This document shows positions 24,932-36,059 of a stretch of DNA of 64,000 bases, piece after piece. The position numbers were made by a program, and so were the translations under genes. Position 1 is the first letter of the stretch; each line of letters begins with the position of its first letter. The notes under the pieces are model-generated. The model did not search any database. It saw only the letters and a list, made by a program, of their open reading frames with translations, and had not been told where the DNA came from. The DNA lies in the NCBI GenBank assembly GCA_026119935.1, contig JALRMH010000009.1, positions 124,001 to 188,000 of the forward strand, written 5' to 3'. This DNA is from Endothia cerciana (Eukaryota; Ascomycota; Sordariomycetes; Diaporthales; Cryphonectriaceae).

Positions 24932-25216
24932 ATGACAGGAGGTCTGGGAAACATGTCAGTTTTAAAGACGAATAGTACCGAGCAGCCAGCACCGGCCAGT
25001 ACGGAACCATCTTGCGCTTCAGAAGGCTCGGGTGGCTGCTCTCCAACTGAGATACTGATTGTTATCGGCGTCGTGGGCCCCGTTGGTATGATGATTCTTT
25101 TGGCTATTATGGTCTGGTGTTGCTTCAAGTACTGCGTCCGGCCTCATTACCACAGGAGGATCAACAGAGCCGGGCCTCAGAATGTAGCAGTGCTGGGTGG
25201 GCGACAAATTATTTGA
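24932..25216 (+). CDS. Small single-pass membrane protein (94 aa)
   Basis: A single exon from ATG 24932. The layout is a polar N-terminus with an NST glycosylation site and two cysteines, one hydrophobic helix (ILIVIGVVGPVGMMILLAIM), a Cys/aromatic juxtamembrane segment (WCCFKYC) that may be palmitoylated, a basic stretch, and a tail ending NVAVLGGRQII. The tail resembles the NVQV-x-GG tail of the 93-residue protein upstream, which suggests distant paralogs. No known family was identified. Confidence 0.5.
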   Translation: MTGGLGNMSVLKTNSTEQPAPASTEPSCASEGSGGCSPTEILIVIGVVGPVGMMILLAIMVWCCFKYCVRPHYHRRINRAGPQNVAVLGGRQII

Positions 25217-26211
25217 TTGGTCAAGGCTAGACTTCCTATAAGATGCATGAATATCATAAAGTCTTGTTCTGTGACAGGTTTCTCACGCCCAACACTCTTT
25301 CTTCTTCTGTCAAATCGTCGACTTGTCTGAACCAGATAATTACTCAGCGGGGCAGTGAGCAATGTGATAACTTTGAAACGATGGCAATCCCCAATGATAA
25401 CTAGGAATGAGGTGGCCTATATAGGCCGGACTCGTACATGCAACCATCTATCAGTGGCAAGATGATTGTACCGTGGAGTGTGGGCCTCAGTTAAACCAGA
25501 AAAAGTCCCGCTTCAGCTACGCTAACACTAATTCCACGGCCTGCTTCTCAGACTTTATGATAGATTGAGAATTGCTTGATGACTCTTGGGCTCCTCAATC
25601 GATGGCGATGATGGCGGTGTTGAGAACCATCTGGCAAGCCACTTTATTCGTCGTTAGGAATTTCTCAAAGCATCAGTCTTCCACTGGTACAGTATCATCT
25701 ATGAGGCGTTTTAAATGCTCAAATTAGAATTGTTCGCTTCGAATCAACCTAAGTAATTGGAATTTTCATGGTCAAGGAACGAGAAAGAGGCGCTCCAGGC
25801 CTCAATCTCTCGAGTGGCCTGAGTCATCAGGCAAAGACCACCGTCAGACCACTTTGCGTAATGGGGCTGCGTCTACCGAATTAACTATGCCGTACAGTGG
25901 TACCGGCTCTCTCCGATCTGTACCATGGTATGGGCCACCTCTGACGATCACGGTGAATGCGTGAGATTGACTGATCTGGACGGAGACTGTCAACACAGCG
26001 TCATTGCTACGCTTATGCGCAACATGGTACAAACGAAGCGAGCGGGTCTAAACAACATTTGAAGTTATTGTGCGCCGTGTTTGCAATTGTCAAGTTATAC
26101 AGAGGGAGGAAAAAGCACAAACAAATCTCAGCCACATGGCTTGCATTGTGCACCGTCAGTGCATGCGTGCAAGGTGACCCAGGGTATACGAAGTCGACCC
26201 AGATTGATGTA
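25217..26211. other. Intergenic region left of the transposon
   Basis: About 1 kb without supported genes; it ends at the TA duplicated by the transposon insertion (26210-26211). Confidence 0.5.
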
Positions 26212-26269
26212 AGTCAAAGCATCTAGTTCCCGGCACCCCCCCTTTCCGGCACCCCTGGCTGGCCACACC
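26212..26269. repeat. Left terminal inverted repeat
   Basis: A 58-bp end starting AGTCAAAGCATCTAGTTCCC. It matches the reverse complement of 28280-28321 except for a T/C change at base 11, another near its inner end, and 16 extra bases (a second CGGCACCC block). A (TA)n run follows at about 26272-26289. Confidence 0.88.
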
Positions 26270-26309
26270 CAATATATATATATATATTATTTCTATCTAC
26301 TTTTCTGTC

Positions 26310-28194
26310 TTATTCACCCACTACAATGCAATCCTCCTCATCAGCCACTAATTCGATATCGCTCTCTTCATCCTCGCTTTTCTTTTCTAGCCTAGCTGCT
26401 TTCTGAGCCCTATATACAGCCTCAACATTAGCAAACTTCGAATTCGGGCTTGTATCAACCTTCTTCTTTTGCTAGGCCTAGAGCCCTCAACCTGTGATTT
26501 CAATGCCTTATTTTCCTCTAGAGCTCTAGCTAGGGCTATATCTCTCTCATCCTAAGCCTTTTTTACCTTTCTGAATAGTAAACGTTGTGCTAGCATAGTT
26601 GACAGATAGTTTCGGTTAGCTTGCAGTTGATGGTATAGATCTCTAGCTTTTCGAGGAGTTGTATATATATTCGGCTGGCTTAAGGATAGTTCTAGAGTAA
26701 AGTTTAAAGCTTTTGATAGTTTTAAGCCTAATTTAAGTTTAGTCTAATAATATTGTTAACTGTTTTTAAAGAGAAGAGGGCTTAATAGTAGCTTAGTTAG
26801 GCGAATTAGCTAGAGATTTATTGCTTTCTATCTAGATTGAATATTCTAGCTGGAAAGATCTTCTATTCGAGCTAGATAGTAGTTATCGAGGAATAACCGC
26901 TTAGAAAAGATTATTAAATCCCCTTATTAGCTTAGAGTGCTAATCTTCTTTCTATAAGTTCTTTTAAAAGATAAGAAGACACTGTCAGGGTTCGGGTTCA
27001 CAAGTGAAGTGAGAGGGTGTGAAATGCTCCTAAGCAGTGTATTTGCAGCTTGCTAGTTGATTGAAAGGACCGCTGAACCTGCCTCCTTCCCCTCTTCCTC
27101 ATCCCTCCGTGCCCACTTGATCTTTTAATACTAGATTAAGCGTCGGGGAGTTAGTGCTTTCCCACAGCATAGGCCGCGCGGCCCCGCTGCTCTGTCGCCG
27201 GTCCTCCGTTTTCAGTAGTTCCTACTATATATGCTTTCCACGCCTGACAGACACCTAGATCAAAGGGTTAAAGTATATAAAATATATATAAAGGCAAATA
27301 AAGTGATAGAATATTATTTTAAAAACACTCCTATATAAACTTATTAGTTATATAGCTATTATAACTATCTAAGATTAATAATTTAGCTTCTAAAGAGTCT
27401 GCTAGCTAGCTGCTTAGGATCAAGATCTTTTTCAGCTATTCGAGTGTTGTTAAATTATCTATCTATCTATTATTTATTATTATAAACTGCTAGCTCTAGA
27501 AATGGCTTAGAAGAGTTAGAAACTATTACTATTATACAGTTTTTCCTTTAAAGATAACAAGAGGAAGAAGGTGAGCGCCTGTAGCAGAGATACACTCAAG
27601 AAAAGAGGTCTAGGTTCGCCCTCCAAGCTCTTTTTTCTAGATTAAACATGAAGAACTACCCCCGAGGATCAATCTATTCTCTCCTTAGCCTTCTATTATA
27701 CCAGCTTTATCTATATTCTATCTGTTAGCTAGCTTGATAGCTTAGATCTGAGGAAGATCAAGTAGACGGAACTAAGGCCGAATTACCTCTGCTGTTGCTC
27801 TGTTAGTTCGAACAGAAGCAACCCTCTAAGCCTTTCAGACCCTGATCTCTAAATTTCTCTTTAAAAAAGACTCAGTTCATCTCTTTCCAAGGGGTTAAGT
27901 ATCTCCGTAAACCAGGAGGACCCTCTGAGCGAAGAACCTGAGCTCTGAATGGCTGGGTGGAAGCCCTAGGCTTTCTTGAATCAAGATCTAGTCTACCAAC
28001 TTCTTTTCCTGGCCAATAGAAAGCCTCTGCTGGTTTCGTGGGCTGTTTTATACGATTCTTTTCCAGATAGACGGTCTTGAAGAGTGGCTTGTGGAATGCC
28101 CTATTCGCGGGAGGCTTTTGCCTGAGAGAGGCCTTTGCTCACAGCCTTAATAGCCTGAGCTAGCTTAAATTCAGTATAGGGCTTTATGATAGTC
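26310..28194 (-). pseudogene. Fot1/pogo transposase pseudogene
   Basis: Three conserved blocks are readable in order on the minus strand. Near 28190-28060 is the N-terminal psq-type helix-turn-helix, AIKAVSKGLSQAKASRE, then a TAG, then GIPQATLQDRLSG. Near 27780-27660 is the first catalytic region, FRLLDLPQI, a stop, and NIDKAGIIEG, holding the first Asp of the DDE/D triad; stops stand where W or K/E codons are expected. At 26480-26310 is the C-terminus PNSKFANVEAVYRAQKAA ending CIVVGE, after a frameshift from ENKALKSQVEGSRPSKRRR. The later catalytic aspartates were not located, partly because the nested element interrupts the gene. Non-functional. Confidence 0.85.
26983..27249. mobile_element. 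Nested 267-bp MITE-like insertion
   Basis: Ends are TGTCAGG and CCTGACA (7-bp inverted repeats), with GACAC on both sides (26978-26982 and 27250-27254) as a candidate 5-bp target duplication. The segment is visibly more GC-rich than the AT-rich transposon around it and lacks its CTAG-rich decay, so it probably arrived later. It has no coding capacity. Family unknown; short inverted ends make this a tentative call. Confidence 0.6.
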
Positions 28195-28279
28195 GTAGAA
28201 AGGTTTTGTAAAAAGATGAGGTTATATGGATAAAAATTGACAGAGAAAAGATGAAAAGAAGAGAGGTGGTTGAAGATGC

Positions 28280-28321
28280 GGTGTGGCCGGCCAGGGGTGC
28301 CGGGAACTAGGTGCTTTGACT
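28280..28321. repeat. Right terminal inverted repeat
   Basis: A 42-bp end, inverted relative to 26212-26269 and lacking 16 internal bases that the left end retains. The related lone end at 36991-37065 also has those bases, so the right end probably lost them. Confidence 0.85.
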
Positions 28322-28552
28322 TACTTGATGCTATCCAGTCCCCCCGATTTAGTCCGCTGTCAGTGAGACCACGAACATCTAACATGCCCTCCGTGAAGTT
28401 CAATCTGTCCTATTGCTATCTTGTGTCGAATAATAGTATAAAGCTTCAGTCAGATGCCCCTATTCCCCATGTTTAGGATTATATCTCAGGGCGTAAGCAC
28501 CCACTGAACTGTTCTGAACCAGAAGACCCACCGAACCGAATTTCGAACCATC

Positions 28553-28850
28553 ATGCTTCTGCACAGATGGGTCTCCAACGCGGAATCCCGCCTCTCACAG
28601 CGAGATGATGTCTGCGGCGGCAACTTCACTTTGGATGCATGCACCAAAAAAGTTGGCAGAAGCGGACTTCTGAGATCGTCTATCACAGGGTAAACAAGCT
28701 GCCCTTATTATCGCAGTCAGCATTATAGGATTCACCGCCCTTGCCACGATAGTATATGTTATACGGCATTGCCGTTGCAAAGAGCGTGGTAAGACCTCTC
28801 TCCCCGCTATTTGTTGGGTGAGCCGAATATGGAGAACTGGCTTATGCTGA
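28553..28850 (+). other. Possible small membrane-protein gene or fragment
   Basis: A frame encodes KQAALIIAVSIIGFTALA followed by TIVYVIRHCRCKERG, a clear membrane helix with a basic Cys-rich end. Upstream an ATG at 28553 opens a frame with cysteines (DVCGGNFTLDACTKK), one frame off. A very short 37-nt GT-AG segment would join the two, below normal intron size. The plan resembles the small membrane proteins at 23620 and 24932. It could be a fragment left beside the transposon or a gene whose splicing I cannot resolve. Confidence 0.35.
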
Positions 28851-29023
28851 CTACTTTGGAACGCAGGTTAAATTCGGCTATCATTTCCGGGGAGTGGGGG
28901 AACCAAGAGCAAGGAGGTCCTATGAATAGGGTCTCGTGCCTGTATCCAGAGACGGCTCGCTGAAGAAGACAGCAGGTTAGAGCAGTCTCAGTCGTCTCTC
29001 TGCCAATACATTCCAATTATCGA

Positions 29024-30522
29024 TTATGAATGCTTCTCACGCTCTTCAATCCGGGCGGTGACCCTTTGCTCTTTCATCGGCCTGCCCATCATCAAATTCT
29101 GGACGTTCAACCTTGCACTCCATACCAAGTTAGGCGACTCGCCTTCTTCTCTGTAGTCATCTCCATCTTCTACCGTCTCAATATCGGACTCAGCCGACTT
29201 GCGACCCCTTGGTTTATGCTGCGAAAAGACAGCCGGGTTTACACTCAAACACCGCATGTTCGCGCCCGGATAGCCCGGCGGTCCCTGAGTATCATCCGGA
29301 TAATCCCAGGGGGTATGGTCACTGCACAGGTGGCTCATCGCGTTGTCGAGCTGTTCAATCAGGGTCCCGCCCACGCTGAGCGCAAGTAGTACCTTTCGTG
29401 CGCCGCTCTGTGAGAGTGCGTAGGCCTGGCTACACGTCGGTCCGCCGCTGAAGTGAACCCAACGTGTACCGCGGTCTCGCTCAAGGTCGCCGGCTATCCA
29501 GCTTTCCGTCACCTGCGTGGGATCTGCCGGCAGTGTCTCGTCGTCTTGCATCGCATAATATGTATACCTTGTAGATGATGCGTCGAAGATCTCGTGGTGC
29601 CCAGGAATGCGCTCGGGGAAGGTCTCGCCGCAGTGACCCAGCCAGAGAATATCCCAACCATAACCATAGGGCGAGTTAATCTCATCAATTCGTCGTTGCG
29701 TGGGAGTGATCGTTGAAGCAAACACGTCCTCGTTGTGCGCCCTATCGAGCAGGATGCGGGTACCGTCAGAAATGGCGACCAACTGGTCCTTGAGCCGCAC
29801 ATCCCAATCAGCGTCATCCTCAAGGATGAGAGCACTTGCTATATTTTCCTCGACCATTCTGCCAACGTCGTTAGTACGCCTCCTATTGACTTTCTGTCAA
29901 TGATTCTTTACACGATATAATCCACGTACGTTCGAATAACATTCATTTGGCTCCGCCAGGAGCCAATACCCCCGTCCCTCCAGGTCCTTCTGTCGACTCC
30001 CAATGGCAATGCCTTATCCGGAACTTGCGTGCCACGAATTGCACTCGTCCACGTCAGCTTGATGTTCAGTAATGCCGACACCAGTGACAAACCGTCGCGC
30101 TTGTCAGTCCGCTCGGGCAAGTTGACTACGAAGATCTTTTGGAAGCCCAAGGTCTCATTGTAAATCGCCTGGTGGAACAATTCGTCCGAGGTCCCGTTCT
30201 GCGTCTGGGTAAATATCTCAATCTCGTCCTTAGATGACAGGAGCTCGGGCTCTATCCTGCTATAAGGGTCCGCTAGGTGGACGCGCGGAGGCTTGGAGAC
30301 CGAGGTCGAAGACCAAGACCAGAGCAGCCCGGCCAAAGCAATATAGACGGTTAGTCGTGAATAGGCTCCGATAGTATTCGTTCTGGCCTTGACCTGGTCC
30401 TTCCCGCCCGAGGTTTTGCTAAATGTGGGCTTTGCTGTTGGCGGAACCCACGGCAGTTTGGTGTCGCTGGCTATGAGCCAGACTAGCAATATCCACATGC
30501 ATACTAAAGTGGATGTCAGCAT
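29024..30522 (-). CDS. GT25-family glycosyltransferase, membrane-anchored
   Basis: Two exons (30522-29930 and 29858-29024; 71-nt intron with GTACGT donor and a CTAAC branch site) give 475 residues. The N-terminus has one or two hydrophobic segments (residues about 1-18 and 57-70), fitting a type II Golgi protein. The catalytic domain starts with IFVVNLPERTDKRDGL, the usual first strand of family 25. ALILEDDADWD is the acidic nucleotide-sugar/metal motif, and the later Gly/Ser block (TCSQAYALSQSGARKVL) is family-typical. A probable galactosyl- or glucosyl-transfer role in glycoprotein or glycan decoration follows from the family; the acceptor is unknown. The start is uncertain because the frame before 30522 is closed and a 5' exon is possible. 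Confidence 0.87.
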
Positions 30523-31228
30523 TGGAAGAGTGTCTTACTGAAAGTGTCGATGCGATTGTAAATGTCCGCGTGGCCATCAACACAACTTGGCTTTGTCCCT
30601 TGAAGAATAAGTTCGAGTTTTTAAATATGCCATGTGGCCGGCGCTCTCGTTTCACCATGGTTGGTTAACGCACAGACAGTGTGTTTTGAATTCCTCCGGC
30701 CAGGAGTCGCTTTGCCTGGAATCTGAAACACTTGGGGAGTAAACGTCTGGATGACCCTAACAGCTATGGACGGGCGCCCGGATACTCGGCCGTACAGCCC
30801 CTCATTAGCGTCAAATCGGTGATTAATTAAGACGTGCAGAAAGAAGCCTTATCCACGTGCTTCGATCAATGACTCTCAACGAACCAGGTAACCTCGACAG
30901 GGTATGTGCAGCAGCGCAACCTCACACGGTCAAAGTCACATCTCCCAGGGGTCCGGTGAGACAGCATGCGTTCAAGTATTCGGGTCATCGGATCTCCTCT
31001 CCTCCCCACGTTGGGTCAGAGTTGTGATACTTCCTCCATAGGCGGACACTTGGTACCTAGAATCAAGGCATCCAGCCTACAATAGCCTTTCGTCCATGAG
31101 GGACCGTACAGATCTTGATAGCTGTCTTCGTCTTGTGTTTTTAGGCCAGAAATCTTGATCACGCCATTGATGATTCCCTTCGTGAACCGAAGACAATGAC
31201 GAGGCACGCAGCACTCTTGATATCCCGC
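30523..31228. other. Intergenic region between glycosyltransferase and helicase
   Basis: Promoter side of the glycosyltransferase gene and 3' side of the CHL1 gene. No supported gene or repeat. Confidence 0.5.
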
Positions 31229-34007
31229 CTAGGATATTGCTTTCTTTCCTTTGAAGAACACGTTCAGTGCCCCCATCAATCCCTGCATACCCCTCTCCTC
31301 ACTCCCCTGTGTTATTCCTCCTCGAATCCACTCAGGGAGTTTGCCGCGGATTCTCTCAGTTCCAAAACGCCGGTCGACCAATACAATAGCCGCGTAGTCA
31401 CCCTGATGCCGGATCGCCCGGCCGATGCTTTGATTCACGGAACGCATGCATGCATTCTCATAGAAGTTCCTCGCGACCTGCTTCGCTTGCGCCGCCGCTT
31501 GTTCCTTCTTGACGTTTGGGGATTGGTTTGTGAGTCTTTTGATCGTAGCAGACTCGATGTACCCCATGCGAGCCTTCCACTCTGGAGAGTTGATGTTGGG
31601 ATACGGAAGTCCAACAATCACAACGCATCGGCCGAGTCGATCAGAGAAGTTGATGCCTTCACTCATCTTGCCGCCCACGACACTAAGAAGCAGAGCACCG
31701 CGCGTGGTGGGTTTGGTAGACGACGGGTCATCGTCGCTGCCAGTAATAGCCCGGCTATAGTCCTCGAGGACTTCATCACTGGATGCACCCTTGCTGTCCC
31801 GAAAGACAGCTTTCCTTGTCTGAAGGCGATCCCAGATGGGTTTGCCCCTCCCGGCGGCTGATTCGGGAACTTGCCAAGCCGCGACAACTTCATTGAGATA
31901 TCCATAGCTGGGGAAGAACACGACAACACCATCCGGCACGACGGAGCACATATTCAGCAGGGCCTGGCCGAGTTTCATGACCATTCCCCTGTCGCTTCTT
32001 TTCTGGAAGCTGAACTCGAACATATCGTTCGCGTCCGTTGTATTAGGTCTCATGGAGGCCAGCGTCCAGACGCACAGGTTCGAGGGCGGGATGACGTGGC
32101 CGCAGCTGAGAGTGGCGATTGACTGAGGCGATAGGTAGGGGAAAAGGTGAGTCTTGTAGTCCTCAAACGGAGACATGGTGCCACCCGCGAGGATGACAGC
32201 TCGAGCAGACTTCGCGATGGAGGAGAAGGCGTGGGTGGGCGAGAGGAGAAGATACGAGAGCTTGACGTCGGTTGGGGCTGATGGAGCGGTTGAGATTCTC
32301 TCATAGAATATCCGGCCTTCATCTGAAGGGTTCGTGAGGGCGATAATGAAGGCAACAAGACTGTGTAATACAGGACTTGATGGCGATGACTTCGATGTGC
32401 CAGGATTGGTACCCGCCTCTTCGACATGGCTAGCATAGCTCTCCACCTTGAACGCAAGTTTCGACTCCTGGATGTACTTTATCAACTTGTACATGTTGAT
32501 CTGATCGACGCCTTTGCTCTTCATCAAAGCATTGGGTTCGACAATTCCATGCTCACTCTGCAGGTCGTCAGAAAGATTGCAAATTAACCAGGCTGCATCC
32601 GCATGATCGTACCTTTGCACCCAGAGATGTCGTCAGCCACTCGGCCAGGCTATCGATGACCTTGACGACCTGGGCCACCATGATCCTGTTTTCTCCCTTG
32701 AGCTTCTTGCCAAATCTTTTGAAGTAAATACCCAGCATTTGTCTTGCCCTCTTCAGCTCGCTCAACCGTACCTCGGCCGCGTGTACGTTGGCGACAGCAT
32801 CCATGATATTGTGGGCCTCGTCCACAATAACAACATTGCCCTGCAGCTTGATCCCCAATGCCTCTCGTGCGCTGTCCTGCAGCAGTAGAGGGTATGGAAG
32901 AGTAATTATCTCCGCTGTCGGGATTGCCGTGCGGGATGCATAGTACGGGCAGACCTGGTGTGTCTTCCCAAGCTGATGCAAATCCTCGATGTCAGGCAGC
33001 GTGGCCAGTGCTTCGTCACGAAACTGGTGAGTAGCAGCGATATTGTCTGCGCTCGGAACAAACGGACATTTGCCTTCGGACTTGGGCTTTTGCAGCTCGC
33101 TGCACCTATCGTTGATTGCTGCAAGTGAGGAGAGCTTCGACACGGCTGGATTGATGCAAAGCTTCTGACGTGACGATAGGGGGATCTGTTTTACAGGTTC
33201 TTGTCTGGTTGAGCTATTCGTGACATTTCCGAGGCCAAAGTCGAAGGCCAGGGAAGACTGAAACCTTGGGCGCCGCAACTCCGCAATGAACTGTGTGAGT
33301 TGTGAGTGCGTCCTTGAGGTGTAGTAGATCTGAAGATTGTCAGCGATTGCCCGTTTGCATCAATTATCCCACGTCCAGCTTACTTTAATCTCATCTTCCG
33401 GTGGCTCCTCCTCGGTCGCATCCGTACCCACGCTGCCCATTCCAACCTTCTGCAGCAAAGCTCTCGTCTCCTTGCTCAGGCCCGAGAGTGGGTCCTGGTC
33501 ATCTGAGGCGCCATCCTGCCTGTTTTCTTCCCAGTCGTCAAGAATAAATTCAGCCTCCTCTTCCTCCTCGGTTGGTCTTGCCTTTGGACTCGGGCCTTCA
33601 AGGCGTCGCCGCTTGCTGCCCCTCTCCTCCATCCGCTTCTCCCTCTGACGTATCATCTCAAGCCGTGCCTCACGTTCCTCCCACTTTCTCCACAGCTCCT
33701 CTTTCTTTCGCTTCAGCATCTGCTCGATGATCCAGTCTGGCTCGCCCTCTGCCTCTTTAGGATCTATCTGCAACGACGCAGCAAACTGTCTTCGCTTGAA
33801 GTTCCGCAGCCATGTCATCGACGCACAGATGAGGGACAGAGATTTGCCTGTACCTGTCGGGCTTTCAAGGATGCCTACCTGGCCTGAACCTCTTTCTAGG
33901 GTGTCGTATGCTGCTCTCATAAAGTCGAGCTGGACGTCGTAAGGTGAGTAAGGGTGATGGAAGTCGATGTCATCGTGACCCGAAGTCTGGGTACCTGAGG
34001 GGTCCAT
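31229..34007 (-). CDS. CHL1: CHL1/DDX11-type ATP-dependent DNA helicase
   Basis: Three exons (34007-33384, 33329-32613, 32557-31229) give 889 residues, normal for the family. Walker A is GILESPTGTGKSLSLICA; the Walker B/DEAH box is VVIVDEAHNIMD; motif VI is QSIGRAIRHQGDYAAIVLVD. Cysteines in KLCINP, KCPF, VCPYY and nearby positions match the FeS domain of XPD-like helicases, which ligate a 4Fe-4S cluster with four cysteines. A long basic/acidic insert follows the Walker A region, as in Chl1. The protein acts in the nucleus in sister-chromatid cohesion and replication-fork repair. ATG 34007 (MDPSG) was preferred; an in-frame ATG at 34049 adds 14 residues. Confidence 0.94.
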
Positions 34008-35463
34008 ATTTGGTGCTGCCCGACATTGGCACGTCTTCTGTTGGCCCAAGAGTCGCCGGTCGAATGTAATATGGGTAGAATGATGGCGTTTGGCCCGGGA
34101 GTGGACGTTGGTGACGCGATGATGGTTAGTTGATGTTGCCCCAAAGGTTGCCTGTTGCGTAAATTGAAGCTCAATGATGGGTTTCCACGTGCCGCATCAG
34201 CCAATCGCAAATCCTTACCAGGATCCACAGGGCTTGTTGACCCTAACCCGGCCAACATCACCTCCTCTGCATCTCATCTCTCGGTCACCTGTTCCTAGCC
34301 TATCATTTCACGAAGCTTTGTCTCATAACATTATCCTAAGAGTTTCGTGGACAGTAATTCCAGGATACCTATGCAGGGGAGCTCAGCTGCTAATGATGGT
34401 TGTCCGATGGAGCTGTTTATCGCTCTCTGCATGTCTCTCTCACTTGACTACAGGTAGGCGACATTGGTGATCGGGTTGCATGCAGTTGGTTCATTTCCTG
34501 TTAGCTGATCGATGGCCTGTAGGTACATGTTTCATGCAAAAAGATAATCTTTGCTTTTCTGTTTAGCCCTGAAATGTGAGAAAACTATGGGGATCAATAT
34601 TATGTTTGGTCATGATTAACACAACGTGTTCCACGTCTGCCATTAAATTTCCTCATTCATTGAAAGCGCTATTTTGTCATTTGTCAAGGAATTTATGCTT
34701 CTGTTCATACAGGCTACATTGTTCTAAACAATCTTGGTATCCCACTGAGACTTCATTAGTTAGATATCTATACTTTTTTTCCCCCTCCCCACTATGCATC
34801 CTGCCTTATCGTAGAGATGCTGTGCAACTCTTTTGTTCCTCCACCTAGATTGCCAGCATGGCAACCAATTTCAAGGCTCTTGACACAAAGCTTATCTTGG
34901 GGCCTGGACAATCCTGCCTAGTCAGCTTTGTGTTCTGGAAGCTGCCCGATGTCCTGCCTACATCACTGTTCGTCGTTGTTCATCAAGGCTCTAGTCTTTA
35001 CAGATGTGTTGGGGCTCCGCACATTAAGCAGCTTCAATGTATAGATTATACAATAGTATTGTTTACACCTAAATGTGAGACAATACTTCCATCACTTGCA
35101 ACTAATAACAATAAAACTGGCTCTACCACATTTCCACTGCCTCTCTGCCGCCACACCTATTGGACACCCAGCAACGCAAGAGAGGAACAATCAACCTCGT
35201 CACATCTGCCCTGCGAAGGCATCCCTTGCACTACCAGAAAATGAGTCATCAGTAAGCAATATTATCATGCACAACCATTAGGAGAGATTATCATGGCATC
35301 TAACATGGTCAATCCGACAGGAACAGCAGGCCGACAAAGGGTACAAACCTTCAAGGAATATCAGTAGAATCCTGGGCACTTCTGGTACAACGCGGTCAGG
35401 TGAGCCGCAGCCGCTCTGCCTCCAGCCAGCGGTATATCATCGTCGACGAAACCTCCTAGCAAT
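34008..35463. other. Intergenic region
   Basis: Non-coding DNA between CHL1 and the Myb-like gene relic. A 128-codon plus frame at 34858-35244 has no recognisable feature and was not called. An ACGCG core lies near 34114, upstream of CHL1. Confidence 0.45.
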
Positions 35464-36059
35464 ATGACTATGCGCTGGGCAACCGCCACGAGCGAGGTCT
35501 CCGGGAATGACGTGCTTTCCTCTGATGATGAGGTACGCACAAAGGGCCAGGAAAAGGGCAAAGTCATGCTAATGCCAAGCCCAGGACTAGCAAGTCACCC
35601 GCCCACACGGTCAGATCCACCACCACATTTCGAGAGGCTCGCAGGTTGTGGTCCCGCGAGGAAGAGCGGAGTCTCGTGTAGCTGCGTGGTAGCGGTATCG
35701 GTTATCTAAGGATCACCGAGGTAAGGATCCCTTTTCAGATACCGCACATGACGAAAGGTGTGATTGCCTAACTAAGATATCATCTATAGATACATCTAAG
35801 CCGAGGCCTCAAGGCTTGTCAGCTCAAGTTTTCCAAGCTGAAAAAGCGCTCACCCTACAAGAAGATGTGGGAGGACGCGAAAGCCAAGCGTGGTCAGGCT
35901 GAGTCTGAGAGCGAGGGTGAGGATGAGAACGAGAATGAAGATGAATCAAGTGAGTATGATTACGAGGGTAGCGATAAGGATGAATATGGCGGCGGCTTAG
36001 GGCATAACAGTCAGGGTCCCTCTGGCCAAGGGGCAGCCCAGGCTGTTATTGTTCTGTAG
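35464..36059 (+). pseudogene. Myb/SANT-like DNA-binding gene with an internal stop
   Basis: Three exons join in frame: 35464-35532, 35580-35720 and 35790-36059, with GT-AG introns and a CTAAT-like branch site in the first. The second and third exons read RRLWSREEERSLV, stop, LRGSGIGYLRITE, then IHLSRGLKACQLKFSKLKK: the tryptophan-led helix and recognition helix of a Myb/SANT-like domain. A Glu/Asp-rich tail follows. The only lesion is TAG at 35679-35681 inside the domain; CAG to TAG would be a single C-to-T change. The start at 35464 is provisional. It may be a recent pseudogene, or the stop may be an assembly error. Confidence 0.5.

Larger units (their letters stand above)
26212..28321. mobile_element. 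Decayed Fot1/pogo-type DNA transposon, 2,110 bp
   Basis: Both ends begin with AGTCAAAGCA and continue as matching inverted repeats, and a TA dinucleotide flanks each side (26210-26211, 28322-28323). TA duplication and the AGTCAA start are typical of the fungal Fot1/pogo branch of Tc1/mariner elements. The interior is AT-rich with many CTAG/TA steps and holds a minus-strand transposase relic broken by many stops. The decay pattern (tryptophan codons read as TAG, frequent TpA) fits repeat-induced point mutation. A younger 267-bp element lies inside. No intact transposase remains, so the copy cannot move on its own. Confidence 0.88.

Noticed and set aside
26272..26289. (TA)n run as an independent microsatellite
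   Set aside because: A similar run follows the related transposon end at 36991, so it is part of the transposon terminus structure.
34858..35244. 128-codon plus-strand frame
   Set aside because: No domain, no signal peptide, and poor codon pattern; insufficient support to call a gene.
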